Source: Chitinophaga horti
GTDB taxonomy: Bacteria > Bacteroidota > Bacteroidia > Chitinophagales > Chitinophagaceae
Assembly: GCF_022867795.2 (NCBI RefSeq)
Contig: NZ_CP107006.1
Span: forward strand, 4,092,001-4,156,000
DNA: 64,000 nt
Direction: 5' to 3'
Shown piece after piece: positions 52,798-61,656 of this stretch (position 1 is the stretch's first letter; every line of letters begins with the position of its first letter). The position numbers were made by a program, and so were the translations under genes. A model generated the notes under the pieces. The model did no database searches, was not told the origin of the DNA, and saw nothing but the letters and a program-made list of their open reading frames with translations.

Positions 52798-53325
52798 TCA
52801 TTTGAACGACAATCCCTGCGCCTCTAACGCGGCGTGTAGTGCAGGCAGCGATGCCTTTCCCATGCCATGCAGCTCCAGGATGTCGGCTTCGCTATATTTG
52901 GCAAGCTGTTTCACCGTTTTGATGCCCTTATTGGCCAGTGCACGCTGCGCCGGGGCCGATAACTTCAGGAAGGGATTTTTAGCCGCCGCCAGTTCAAAGT
53001 TTTCATTTAGTCTGAACTTCACGATCTTTTTTACCAGGGCCAGCGGCAACGGTTTATCCAGCGGGAACTGCACGGCCCCTTTAGAGGAGGTATACACCGA
53101 CAGCTCCTTTTCAAAAGCTTGGATACCAGAGGGGGCGGGGTAAAAGCCAATGTGCTGTTTATAGCCGGCAAAATGAACGAGGTTACCGTGCCACGTAAAT
53201 GTCGGCATCGCGTAATTAAAGGTTTCCTCCGCTTCCGGCGCGGCCTGTGCAATCGCTTCCCGCAATTGCTGCAGTAACACCTGGGTGCCGGCGGGGAAAG
53301 TGGCTATGTATTGATCGATGTTCAT
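52798..53325 (-). CDS. DUF1801 protein with C-terminal helix-hairpin-helix domain
   Basis: 175 residues from the ATG at 53325. The N-terminal DUF1801/YdhG-type domain (about 1-115, MPTFTWHGNLVHFAGYKQHIGFY) is fused to a C-terminal helical domain (about 125-175, SAPAQRALANKGIKTVKQLA and ELHGMGKASLPAL) that looks like the helix-hairpin-helix of the RNA polymerase alpha C-terminus. YdhG-type proteins have been linked to iron handling, but no direct evidence applies here. Cytoplasmic. Confidence 0.88.
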   Translation of the reverse strand: MNIDQYIATFPAGTQVLLQQLREAIAQAAPEAEETFNYAMPTFTWHGNLVHFAGYKQHIGFYPAPSGIQAFEKELSVYTSSKGAVQFPLDKPLPLALVKKIVKFRLNENFELAAAKNPFLKLSAPAQRALANKGIKTVKQLAKYSEADILELHGMGKASLPALHAALEAQGLSFK

Positions 53326-53413
53326 AACGCCCGGTTTTATGACCGAAAGGTAGCACATCCCCGGGAAACAAACCGGGGCATGCGCGACATTATGAAGGGG
53401 GAAATGCGCATCG

Positions 53414-55798
53414 CTATTCTGCCCGCAGACTCTTCACTGGATTCATTAATGCTGCCTTTACGCTCTGGAAACTAACGGTCAGTAAGGTAATGAGCAGCAC
53501 ACCTATGCCCGCTACTGCGAAAATCCACCACGACATGTCCGAGCGGTACTGGTAACCCTGCAACCAGTTGTGCATAAAGAAATAGGCCAGTGGCATGGAC
53601 AGTAATATTCCCATGAACACCAGTACCAGGAAGTCCTTCGACAACATGGCCCAGAGATTCACCACGGATGCGCCCATTACTTTACGAACGCCTATTTCTT
53701 TGGTACGCCTTTCTGCCATGAAAGAGGCCATTCCGAATAAGCCGAGACAACAGATGAATACCGCTAATATCGCGAAGGCACCAGCCAGTGTACCGATACG
53801 CTGCTCGCTTTCGAACTTCCTCCCATATTCCTGGTCTACGAACTGGTAATCGAACAACCGCTCCGGAAAAAACTTCCCAAACACCTCCCCTATCTTCTTA
53901 ACCGACTCCTTACTGCTAAGTCCCGGATGAAGGCGCAGATTAACCAGCGAAACGTCATTGGGGTCCATCCTGTACATGGAAGGCCTTACCGGCGCGTAGG
54001 GCGATTCTGCAATAACATCGCTGATCACGCCGACGATCGTGAAAGGCATATCATTCCAGCGAATGGTTTCACCAACCGCATGCTCTAATCCCATGTACTT
54101 TACGGCTGCTTCGTTTACGATAAGCGCCGCTGAATCGGATGCGAAGTCTTTCGAAAAATCCCGGCCCTGTGCAAACTTCCAGCCCATCACCCTCCCATAA
54201 TTCGCGCGGACCGTGGTCGTGGGGAAGTCTACCGCCAGCGACGGATCTTTACCACGCCAGTGAATATTACCATTAGTACTCCATACCTGAGTAGCCGGCG
54301 CACTCGCCTGCGTTACACCCGTTACGGCCCCGGTGGCCAGCAACTCCGCCTCCAGTGCATCAAACCGGCCCTGCATATGGCGGCTGTCCATTTCTATCGA
54401 CAATAATCCGTCAGGATTGTAGCCTACCGGCCGCTGACGGGCGTAATCAATTTGCCTGAAAACGACGATCGTACCAATGATCAGTATTAAAGAAATCGTG
54501 AACTGCAACACCAGCATTGCCTGCCGCGGCACGGCGGCGTACCGGCCTGCACGGAAGGTGCCTTTCAATACCTTTACCGGCTGAAAAGAAGACAGGTAAA
54601 ACGCAGGATAACTGCCTGCCACCAGCGCCGTGAAAAAACTGATCGACAGTCCTGCCAGCCATAACATCGGGCTTAACCAGGGGATATGCATCTGTTTTGC
54701 CGTGATGGAATTAAACAATGGTAATGCCAGCTGTACTAACAGTAATGACAACACGAAGGCCAGCATTACTACCAATAATGACTCACTGAAAAACTGCTTT
54801 ACCAGCTGTGCCCGAACCGATCCTATTGCCTTACGAATACCGACTTCGCGGGCGCGCTTTTCCGACCGCGCGGTACTTAGGTTCATAAAGTTGATGCAGG
54901 CCAGCATTAATACGAATAAGCCTATCAACCCAAATAACCAAACGTATTTAAGTCCACCATCGGCCACTACGCCGTTTTCGAAGGCCGTTTGCAAACGCCA
55001 CATCTTCATGGGATGCAGAAACAGTCGTGGCTTCAGCCGGCGTTCTTCAGGCCGCAGATGATCATTACGCACCATCTTTATCTTTTCAGACACACTGCTC
55101 ATATCCGCATGGTCGGCAATTTGCACATACAATAAAAACGCATTGTTCCCCCAGGGATTCACCATGCTGCGCACCCAGCCCATCTGGTCGATATATGCAT
55201 CGAACGGCGCAAGGAATTGCAGATTGGCAAACGCAGAATTACGCGGAATATCGCGATACACGCCCTGCACCGTATACATTTCCCGCTCCGAGAACCGGAT
55301 GACTTTCCCTACCGGATCGGCATCGCCAAAGTAGGACCTGGCACCTGTTTCGGACAGCAAGATGGATGACACGTCCTTTAAAGCATCGCGAGAACCACGC
55401 AGCATTTGGAGGTCCATTAGTAAGGGGCCGTCAGGCTCCACGTACTTGCCTAATTTTTTGAGCCGCTTGTCGCCATAGGTTAATTCTTTATAGAAATCCC
55501 AGGAGGCCATCACCACATGTTTAAAATCATCGGGATAGTTCCTCCGGAGCGTTTCGCCGGTGGGGTGCGGCATGGTTTGCCAGGTATCGATCTTACCGCC
55601 AAAGTCCTGATTTTGGAACACCTGGGCAATACGGTCGTAATGCTGGTTATGGCGGTCATAAGTCACTTCGTCCCATATCCACAAACCGATCAGCAGGGCT
55701 ACGGCCATCCCGGTAGCCAGACCGCCAATATTGATAGCAGCATAACCTTTGCTTTTAACGATGTTGCGCCAGGCAATTTTGAGATAGTTCCTAATCAT
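53414..55798 (-). CDS. MacB/FtsX-type ABC transporter permease
   Basis: 794 residues with two modules, each a periplasmic MacB_PCD domain plus FtsX membrane helices. Helices include AVALLIGLWIWDEV near the N-terminus, LFVLMLACINFMNLSTARSE about 290, ISFFTALVAGSYPAFY about 390, and three C-terminal ones (FAILAVFICCLGLFGMASF and beyond). The EKRAREVGIRKAIGS and ERRTKEIGVRKVMGAS segments are the coupling-helix signature. The matching ATPase is not in this window. It probably exports a lipid, peptide or macrolide-like compound or takes part in mechanotransmission. Confidence 0.92.
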   Translation of the reverse strand: MIRNYLKIAWRNIVKSKGYAAINIGGLATGMAVALLIGLWIWDEVTYDRHNQHYDRIAQVFQNQDFGGKIDTWQTMPHPTGETLRRNYPDDFKHVVMASWDFYKELTYGDKRLKKLGKYVEPDGPLLMDLQMLRGSRDALKDVSSILLSETGARSYFGDADPVGKVIRFSEREMYTVQGVYRDIPRNSAFANLQFLAPFDAYIDQMGWVRSMVNPWGNNAFLLYVQIADHADMSSVSEKIKMVRNDHLRPEERRLKPRLFLHPMKMWRLQTAFENGVVADGGLKYVWLFGLIGLFVLMLACINFMNLSTARSEKRAREVGIRKAIGSVRAQLVKQFFSESLLVVMLAFVLSLLLVQLALPLFNSITAKQMHIPWLSPMLWLAGLSISFFTALVAGSYPAFYLSSFQPVKVLKGTFRAGRYAAVPRQAMLVLQFTISLILIIGTIVVFRQIDYARQRPVGYNPDGLLSIEMDSRHMQGRFDALEAELLATGAVTGVTQASAPATQVWSTNGNIHWRGKDPSLAVDFPTTTVRANYGRVMGWKFAQGRDFSKDFASDSAALIVNEAAVKYMGLEHAVGETIRWNDMPFTIVGVISDVIAESPYAPVRPSMYRMDPNDVSLVNLRLHPGLSSKESVKKIGEVFGKFFPERLFDYQFVDQEYGRKFESEQRIGTLAGAFAILAVFICCLGLFGMASFMAERRTKEIGVRKVMGASVVNLWAMLSKDFLVLVFMGILLSMPLAYFFMHNWLQGYQYRSDMSWWIFAVAGIGVLLITLLTVSFQSVKAALMNPVKSLRAE

Positions 55799-55913
55799 AG
55801 GGGGTGAGTTATGAACAGAGGTCGGATCAAAAGTGTGCCAACAATAAAACGACTGAGGTACAGGAGGTTAGCGTACTAACCATGTCCGGTTTCGGTACAG
55901 GCGGCGTCCGGAT

Positions 55914-56243
55914 TTAATAAGCGCCGGTAGATGGCTCGCCCGGCTCGCTGCGGAACAACACCGGCCGGTAATGCTCCACCACCGGGAAGGGATCATAATA
56001 GTGATGTAACAATGATTTCCATTGCTGGTACTCCACCGACTGCCGGAAGCCGATGGTATGATCTTCCAGGCTTTCCCAGTTCACTAATAAAATATACTGG
56101 TGATCATTTTCCAGGCAATGTTGGAGTTGCAGGTTAACAAATCCTTTCATGGTGGAAATGATATGGCGGGCTTCGGCGAAAGCGGCCTCAAATTCGGTGG
56201 TTTGTCCCGGCTTCACATGCAGGATGGCTACTTCAAGTATCAT
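55914..56243 (-). CDS. Antibiotic biosynthesis monooxygenase (ABM) family protein
   Basis: 109 residues from the ATG at 56243. It has the ABM/dimeric ferredoxin-like fold pattern: LEVAILHVKPGQTTEFEAAF, then a central helix with AEARHIISTMKGF and LQHCLENDHQYILLVNWESL. Such proteins are often quinol monooxygenases or haem-degrading enzymes, but no haem-contacting residues are visible. Cytoplasmic; transcribed alone from the minus strand. Confidence 0.88.
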   Translation of the reverse strand: MILEVAILHVKPGQTTEFEAAFAEARHIISTMKGFVNLQLQHCLENDHQYILLVNWESLEDHTIGFRQSVEYQQWKSLLHHYYDPFPVVEHYRPVLFRSEPGEPSTGAY

Positions 56244-56282
56244 ATCAGGAAGATAGCCATTATTCCGCAGCATGCGAACAAA

Positions 56283-56306
56283 AAGGCCGGCGATGTCGCC
56301 GGCCTT
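56283..56306 (-). terminator. Terminator of the TonB receptor gene
   Basis: AAGGCCGGCGA-TG-TCGCCGGCCTT: an 11-bp perfect stem followed on the minus strand by TTTTTG, 5 bp after the stop. Confidence 0.93.
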
Positions 56307-56311
56307 ACAGG

Positions 56312-58240
56312 TTATTTATTCAGGGTGAATTTCGCTCCGCCCATCAGCCATAAGCCTGGCATTTGTGCGCCGAGCAAATCCTGGTAGGACTTATCGAAAA
56401 TGTTGTCCGCCTGTGCGAATACAGCTACCCGGTTTTTCACCACGTAGTATTCTGCTTTAGCATTTATTAAGAAGTACGATTTATCAACAAATGCTTTAAT
56501 GGCCGTGGCCGACTGTGCATTACGTTCTTTGTACAAACCGTTGATCGCGAGGTTCCAGCGCGGTGCAGCATATTGAACCGTGAAGTTCGTCAGCAGACGT
56601 GCGTTTGAAGCGATGTAAAAAGAAGCAGTACCATTCGGTGTTTGGGTATCCATCCACACTACACCTGCATTCAAAACTATTTTATGCTGATTCGCCAATG
56701 GTTGTATGTATTGTACATCTGTTTCGAAACCGGTGGTATTTACTTCTGCGATATTTTTCGCGAGTGCGTAAGAAGCTGTGGAAGAAAGATTGTCTTTACG
56801 CGGCATGTTCGCATAAGGCGTATTGGTCCAGTCGATCACATCCTCCTGTTCGCGGCGGAACACCGTGCTGGAAATGCGGATGCGGTCGTGGATGAAGAAG
56901 TCGGCGCCCGCCTCGTAGCTAAAGGAATGTTCAGCAGCCAGGTTTGGATTACCGACGCGCTGCCCGTTCGTTACGAGTGCTTTTTCATAGTTGTTATACC
57001 GTTCGGTGAAGTCCGCATCGCGAATGGTTTTGCCCGCGCTTGCACGCAGCTGTACCCATTCGGCACGATAAGAAACGTTCAGCTGCGGCACCAGTTCGTA
57101 GCCGCTTTGCTCGTTCCAATCCAGGCGCAGGGCCGGATTAATCAGGAAGCGATCGCCGATGCGCTGGTTCAATCCTACGAAAGCAGCGGCCTGTTGCAGG
57201 TTATGATCACCGCGGTCGTTGGAGGAAATGCTTTTATCCTGGAACTGGAGTCCGCCGGTTAAAGCCGTTTTTTCCGTAAACGCGTGCTCGTACACTGCCA
57301 GGGACTGAAACAGTTTGCTGTCACTGCTGTTAGCTGCGCCCAAACCATTAAAGCGATACGTATCGGTCACTGATTTGTATCCCGCCAGGAAGGAGAATTT
57401 ATTTTTGCCATGCTCATAACGTACCTGCAACTGGTTCCACCAGGAGTTTACATTTTCGCGTGCAGTGTCTGATGCCGCGGTGGTGTAAAAGCCCTGTGCA
57501 CCGAAGTTGCGTGTATCGTAACTGCTACGTAAGGCCAGCTGCCAACGGTCGTTCAGGCGGTGGCTGGCCGCGAGGGAAAACGTATTGAGATGCAGGAAGC
57601 CTTTTGTACCACGTTGCTGCTGACCATCGGTATTGTTAGACAGCACGCCGGCGGTGAAGGCGGTTTTACCGGTGTTGTAGTAAGCGCTGCCGCCCAGGTT
57701 CCACAGTCCGTAAGCGCCGCCTGTTGCACTTGCATTGTACGACTGCTGTGCTTTTGCGCCTGCGGCAAATGCTTTGGTAATGATGTGGATCACCCCGCCC
57801 ACTGCCTCAGAGCCGTAGATCGCGGAAGACGCGCCCTTTAGTACCTCGATGCGTTCGATTTCGCCGGGTGTAACCGGGATATAACTGTTGAAGTGGCCCG
57901 TGTTCGGATCATTCACACGCATGCCGTCGATAATCACCAGCACCTGCTGGAAAGTACCGCCCCGTACCATGATGTCGCTCTGCGCGCCCATAGGTCCGCG
58001 GGCCTGCACTTCCAGCCCGGGAACATATCGCAGCAGTTCATCGATGGAGTTGACGGGCAGTTTGGCGATGTCTTCGCCTTTTATGATAACGAGATTCCTG
58101 CCGGTGCGGGAGCTGGTGGTTGGTTGAATGGTGGCTGTTACTGTAACAGGGTCCAGCTGTTTCTGGTTTTCCTGGGCCAGTGCCATGGCTGGCACCGACA
58201 GTGCGGCTGCAACGAGCAGCCTGCTTTTCATATTAAACAT
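56312..58240 (-). CDS. BtuB-like TonB-dependent receptor
   Basis: 642 residues, without the STN and carboxypeptidase-like domains of the SusC proteins. Signal peptide (about 1-22), TonB-box-like DPVTVTATIQ, plug domain (about 40-160, SIDELLRYVPGLEVQARG and IIDGMRVNDPNTG), then a barrel ending LMGGAKFTLNK. Its size and plug resemble vitamin B12 or iron-complex receptors. A cobalamin riboswitch was looked for in the 250-bp leader and not found, so the ligand is open. Its promoter -7 is at 58285-58292. Confidence 0.92.
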   Translation of the reverse strand: MFNMKSRLLVAAALSVPAMALAQENQKQLDPVTVTATIQPTTSSRTGRNLVIIKGEDIAKLPVNSIDELLRYVPGLEVQARGPMGAQSDIMVRGGTFQQVLVIIDGMRVNDPNTGHFNSYIPVTPGEIERIEVLKGASSAIYGSEAVGGVIHIITKAFAAGAKAQQSYNASATGGAYGLWNLGGSAYYNTGKTAFTAGVLSNNTDGQQQRGTKGFLHLNTFSLAASHRLNDRWQLALRSSYDTRNFGAQGFYTTAASDTARENVNSWWNQLQVRYEHGKNKFSFLAGYKSVTDTYRFNGLGAANSSDSKLFQSLAVYEHAFTEKTALTGGLQFQDKSISSNDRGDHNLQQAAAFVGLNQRIGDRFLINPALRLDWNEQSGYELVPQLNVSYRAEWVQLRASAGKTIRDADFTERYNNYEKALVTNGQRVGNPNLAAEHSFSYEAGADFFIHDRIRISSTVFRREQEDVIDWTNTPYANMPRKDNLSSTASYALAKNIAEVNTTGFETDVQYIQPLANQHKIVLNAGVVWMDTQTPNGTASFYIASNARLLTNFTVQYAAPRWNLAINGLYKERNAQSATAIKAFVDKSYFLINAKAEYYVVKNRVAVFAQADNIFDKSYQDLLGAQMPGLWLMGGAKFTLNK

Positions 58241-58284
58241 TTCTAATTCAATAGATTGTTACGAAATATAGGTTTAAGCGGCTG

Positions 58285-58292
58285 CAAATGTA
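58285..58292 (-). promoter_or_regulatory. -7 element of the TonB receptor gene
   Basis: Minus strand TACATTTG, a perfect TAnnTTTG, 44 bp before the start codon at 58240. Confidence 0.6.
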
Positions 58293-58370
58293 GCGCAATT
58301 GGAATTGATAACCTCAACCGGCCCCAGGCATACGAATTATGTGAAATATGTTTATCTTAGAAGTGTATTG

Positions 58371-58456
58371 GTGACCCGTGGCCCCTGTGATTACATATTC
58401 GTTATAAAACCCGTTAATCCTCGCTCCACAAAACCGGAGAAAGCCCATAAAGTACA
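58371..58456 (+). ncRNA. Conserved structured leader of the first small-protein unit
   Basis: Shares GTGACCCG, CCCGTTAATCC, a CTCC-8-GGAG hairpin with ACAAAACC loop and AAAGCC with the leader at 59300-59366. A TATGTTTA -7-like site lies just upstream (58347-58354). This could be a cis-regulatory RNA; no known riboswitch class is recognised. Confidence 0.5.
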
Positions 58457-58490
58457 TGCATCTTTCCATCATCTAAAACAAATCCTCAAA

Positions 58491-58826
58491 ATGAAAAAAG
58501 CAATTCTTTTGCCCTTGCTGGTGTTATGCTGCAGCTTCAGCATGGCCGTTAAAGCAGCTTCTATCGCTTTATACGGCGGCACACCGCCACCCAACACCAC
58601 GGTTACGATCGATGCGTACAATAACGTAACGATCACCGGCCCCTGGAATGCGTACATTCAACGGATCGATTTTTACCGCAACAGCGCGCCTACGTACTAC
58701 CCCGTGGCCATTCCGGGTTACACGCAGTACACATTTAATTCTGATAATGCGTACATGATCTCAGTGGGATGGAGTTATTCAGAATATCCGTACAATTTCT
58801 CAGCACATTATTACATCACTTATTAA
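58491..58826 (+). CDS. Small secreted protein, family A copy 1
   Basis: 111 residues from the ATG at 58491; the longer open frame upstream covers the leader. Signal peptide (about 22 residues, ending AVKA), then a mature part of about 90 residues beginning ASIALYGGTPP and containing VTIDAYNNVTI, a short FNSDNAYMI segment and the C-terminus HYYITY. It has no cysteine in the mature part and is a predicted beta-rich secreted protein. It is 9 bp before the second copy and they should be co-transcribed. I do not recognise the family. Confidence 0.85.
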   Translation: MKKAILLPLLVLCCSFSMAVKAASIALYGGTPPPNTTVTIDAYNNVTITGPWNAYIQRIDFYRNSAPTYYPVAIPGYTQYTFNSDNAYMISVGWSYSEYPYNFSAHYYITY

Positions 58827-58835
58827 AATCCATTT

Positions 58836-59156
58836 ATGAAAAAAGCGATCTTATTTGTAATGTTCACGTTAGGCGTAATCACCGCCAATGCGGCCACCAT
58901 TTCATTATACGGCGGCACCCCTCCGGGTGGCACGACTGTTAGCATTGACTCGTACAACAACATCACCGTAAACAGCAGCGGCTCGATTTACCGGATAGAC
59001 TTCACACGCTATACAGCGCCCACTTTCTATTCCATCGTCGGACCGTTTACAGGCAATTATACGTTCAATTCGGACGGCGCATATATTATAACGATCGGCT
59101 GGCAATTGTCGAGCTATCCTTATAATGCATATGCGCAGTATTACATCACTTATTAG
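58836..59156 (+). CDS. Small secreted protein, family A copy 2
   Basis: 106 residues, very similar to its upstream neighbour: signal peptide ending ANA, then ATISLYGGTPPGGTTVSIDS, FNSDGAYIITIGW and the same YYITY C-terminus. No separate leader precedes it, so it depends on the first copy's promoter. It differs in the central loop (TVNSSGSIYRIDF). The family is unknown to me and could be a secreted structural or toxin-like protein; this is guesswork. Confidence 0.85.
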   Translation: MKKAILFVMFTLGVITANAATISLYGGTPPGGTTVSIDSYNNITVNSSGSIYRIDFTRYTAPTFYSIVGPFTGNYTFNSDGAYIITIGWQLSSYPYNAYAQYYITY

Positions 59157-59191
59157 CTATAGCTGAGGATTAATCCACCTTCTTTCTCCGT

Positions 59192-59212
59192 TATTTTTTA
59201 TGCAATAGAACG
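59192..59212. repeat. 21-bp repeat, copy 1 (near a terminator)
   Basis: Identical over 21 bp to 61632-61652; the core is TTTTTTATGCAATAGAACG. It follows a GGATTAATCC palindrome and CTTTCTCCG. Confidence 0.8.
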
Positions 59213-59299
59213 TTTTTACATTCAGTAGAACTTGTACCAACAGCAGATAAAATAGTATTCACTATCCCCCGTCTCCTCCGCTATCTTTGTATTGTATTT

Positions 59300-59366
59300 G
59301 TGACCCGCGAGCCGTGCAATAGCCCGTTAATCCATCACTCCACATAAACGGAGAAAGCCTATAAAC
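59300..59366 (+). ncRNA. Conserved structured leader of the second small-protein unit
   Basis: Shares GTGACCCG, CCCGTTAATCC, CTCC-ACATAAAC-GGAG hairpin and AAAGCC with 58371-58456. A perfect -7 element TATCTTTG is at 59282-59289, so the leader starts within about 10 bp of the expected transcript start. Confidence 0.55.
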
Positions 59367-59396
59367 ATCATCCCTGAATCATTTAAAATCCAGATT

Positions 59397-59729
59397 ATGA
59401 AAAAAGTGATCTTATTACCCTTACTGATTTTATGTTGCTGCATCAGCATGGCAGTGAGTGCCGCTACAATTGAGCCGCATATGGGCGTGCAACCCGAAGG
59501 CATGAGTGCCACTATCGATACCAACAATAATGTAACCATTACCGGCGCACCGGGTGTTATCACCAAACTTACCTGTTTCCGTAGTGTACCTACACCCCAC
59601 TACTGGTATGACGGAGGATTCGGTGGAAACGGCGTCTACTTTAATTCGGGAAACGCTTACCTGGTAATTGTTGACATTGCATTGCCGGATTACAGCGCTA
59701 TGCAAGTCCACTACTGGATTACGTATTAG
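59397..59729 (+). CDS. Small secreted protein, family A copy 3
   Basis: 110 residues with a signal peptide similar to copy 1 and the family pattern ATIEPHMGVQP, ATIDTNNNVTITG, a FNSGNAYLVI segment and the C-terminus HYWITY. It is more diverged than copies 1 and 2 and contains a cysteine in LTCFRS. It has its own promoter and leader, so it can be expressed separately from the first two copies. Confidence 0.85.
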   Translation: MKKVILLPLLILCCCISMAVSAATIEPHMGVQPEGMSATIDTNNNVTITGAPGVITKLTCFRSVPTPHYWYDGGFGGNGVYFNSGNAYLVIVDIALPDYSAMQVHYWITY

Positions 59730-59768
59730 AAAACTGAGTGTGGATTAACTGAAAGATGCTTTCTCCGT

Positions 59769-60686
59769 TTACAATTCCGTTCTGTTCAGCGACCGCGCAT
59801 CTTCTACGCGTGTACCGCTGTGATAAAAGCCGTTAATCGACCGGCTGCGCCAGTATTTGGTAGAGTCGTAATAAGTTTTAGCGGGATCGATTTCTGAAAA
59901 GAGTAAGGCGGCTACATTCTTTTCGAGCCTGCCGGTAATTACACCATCCGGCCGTACCATGAAAGAGGCCCAGCAGCTTTCTTTGGCAGAACTGTTGGCA
60001 CAACTGATCCACAGGTAATTATTGGCTGCGTAAGACACCATGGTGGCGGGCATCGTAATCTCGGGATAGGTATGCCCCGTATTCCATTTAAAGTTTTCCT
60101 CACCTACTTCGGCTTCCATCATCTTACGGCGATCGTGGTCCATATTAGCGGCATGATAAGAATGAAATATCACTTCCGCATTGCGCTGTTTGAGCTCGCG
60201 ATATAATTCCGGGTAACGGTAGTCATGACAGATGAGCACCGCGCAGCAAATGCCCTTGATCTCGAACAAAGTGAAATGTGTACCTGGACTGTAGTGTGCC
60301 AGGTCGCCCGTTTCGCCGGACTCATCGCCGGCACAGAAAAGTTTGTCGTAACGGTCGGTAATAACGCCCTGGGGACTGATAATATAAAGGCTGTTATGCG
60401 GTTTATGTTCGCCGGTAAGCGGATGGCTGGAACCCAGCACTACCCAAAGGCCGAGTCTTCTCGCCGCATCCATCACGTCCAGCGTAGCGCTTTTCAGCGC
60501 AGCCCAGTCGAAGCCTGCGAAAGAGGGAAAATCGATGCCGGCGTAACCACTAAGGCTACCTTCGGGAAAATGAATCACGTCGCAGCCGTGCGTGGCGGCA
60601 ATCTCCATCTGCCCAATAATATTTTCTTTATTACTGATAATGCTGCTGCTGACAGGAAACTGACTCGTGGCGATCTTAAGTGTCAT
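59769..60686 (-). CDS. Carbon-nitrogen hydrolase (nitrilase fold)
   Basis: 305 residues from the ATG at 60686. The catalytic triad is complete: Glu42 (FPEGSLSGY), Lys115 (RYDKLF) and Cys153 (LICHDYRYPEL). No signal peptide, so cytoplasmic. Substrate specificity is not determined by these motifs; the sequence does not obviously match the NAD+ synthetase or amidase sub-branches. It lies 39 bp from the last small secreted-protein gene, which is convergent, and is transcribed with the upstream MBL gene in the same direction. Confidence 0.93.
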   Translation of the reverse strand: MTLKIATSQFPVSSSIISNKENIIGQMEIAATHGCDVIHFPEGSLSGYAGIDFPSFAGFDWAALKSATLDVMDAARRLGLWVVLGSSHPLTGEHKPHNSLYIISPQGVITDRYDKLFCAGDESGETGDLAHYSPGTHFTLFEIKGICCAVLICHDYRYPELYRELKQRNAEVIFHSYHAANMDHDRRKMMEAEVGEENFKWNTGHTYPEITMPATMVSYAANNYLWISCANSSAKESCWASFMVRPDGVITGRLEKNVAALLFSEIDPAKTYYDSTKYWRSRSINGFYHSGTRVEDARSLNRTEL

Positions 60687-60735
60687 ATGCCGGGTATTAA
60701 ACAACAATAACGCAAATATGCGAAAAAAAATCCGG

Positions 60736-61518
60736 CTAGATAAAAGTTCGTTGCCCCCGCTCCAGGTAAATCATGCGCTCCCGGGTAATCGGATCGGCTT
60801 CCAATATATGCTTTAAATGAGATTCAGATTCTTTGAAATGCGTCCAGCCGCGCTGGTGTACCGGAATGATTTTATTTGGCCTGATAACGCGCACTGCCCG
60901 CAACAGGTCAACACTATCCATCGTATACTTCCCCAAACCTGACAGGTACCTGAACTGCACGCTGCCCGCATGAAAAATGCCCACATCCACCTTAAACCGC
61001 TTCGCTACCTCGTCTATCCCTTTGAAATAAACCGTATCGCCTGAAATATAAATAACGCCGTCGGACTGTCCATCGTACTGTATCACAAAGCCTATTACCG
61101 GGCCGGAAATGATTTCCGGTATCCACCAGGGCCGGTGCTGCGCGGGTGTAGCAGTGATCCGCAGGTTGCTCACCTTTGGCGTGTTTACCGTATAGGTTTC
61201 CCAGTTGCTGAGCCCTATCACACCTGGTACCTCCCGGCTGGCCTTCCGGGTGGAAATAACGTTTGCTACGCGGCCGGTGAAAGCCTTACCCTGGGTATCG
61301 AAATTATCTTTATGCTGGTGATGACTTAGCAGTATCAAATCCACCTCCGGCAGTCCGCCCGCCGGCAGGGCCGGATCATCCGTTTTACGCGACAGCGCGC
61401 CGAAGCCGTGGTGATAAAGCTGCCCGCTTTTATCGAGCGTGGGATCAGTCAAAATCCGGAAACTGCCGATCTCCAGCAGGATGCAGGCGGTATCGATATG
61501 GGTGATGTGGATATGCAT
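60736..61518 (-). CDS. MBL fold metal-dependent hydrolase, UlaG-like
   Basis: 260 residues. The metal site is visible as LSHHQHKDN (His67, His69, Asp71), with further histidines near GDTVYF (about 163) and HAG (about 182) and a C-terminal IPVHQRGW. UlaG-type enzymes hydrolyse lactones or phosphodiesters; the substrate here is unknown. Cytoplasmic. It is 49 bp upstream of the nitrilase gene on the same strand, so the two may form an operon. Confidence 0.88.
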   Translation of the reverse strand: MHIHITHIDTACILLEIGSFRILTDPTLDKSGQLYHHGFGALSRKTDDPALPAGGLPEVDLILLSHHQHKDNFDTQGKAFTGRVANVISTRKASREVPGVIGLSNWETYTVNTPKVSNLRITATPAQHRPWWIPEIISGPVIGFVIQYDGQSDGVIYISGDTVYFKGIDEVAKRFKVDVGIFHAGSVQFRYLSGLGKYTMDSVDLLRAVRVIRPNKIIPVHQRGWTHFKESESHLKHILEADPITRERMIYLERGQRTFI

Positions 61519-61602
61519 GCCCTAAAGTAAGGCTTCTGAGGGAGGCATGTTAGCATTGCCGTGAATGAGGCAACGCTTGCCGGGGATTATCCAAATAACA
61601 GA

Positions 61603-61622
61603 GCCTCCCAGGAATAGGAGGC
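61603..61622 (-). terminator. Terminator downstream of the LacI gene
   Basis: GCCTCC (61603-61608) pairs with GGAGGC (61617-61622); the 21-bp repeat lies between it and the LacI stop at 61657. Weak U-tail on the minus strand. Confidence 0.55.
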
Positions 61623-61631
61623 CCGTCAATG

Positions 61632-61652
61632 TATTTTTTATGCAATAGAACG
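61632..61652. repeat. 21-bp repeat, copy 2
   Basis: Identical to 59192-59212 over 21 bp (core TTTTTTATGCAATAGAACG). It lies 5 bp past the LacI stop codon. Confidence 0.8.
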
Positions 61653-61656
61653 CTTG

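Noticed and set aside
58241-58370. Cobalamin riboswitch before the BtuB-like receptor
   Set aside because: No B12-box-like or other conserved riboswitch core was found; the leader is short because the -7 element is 44 bp from the start.
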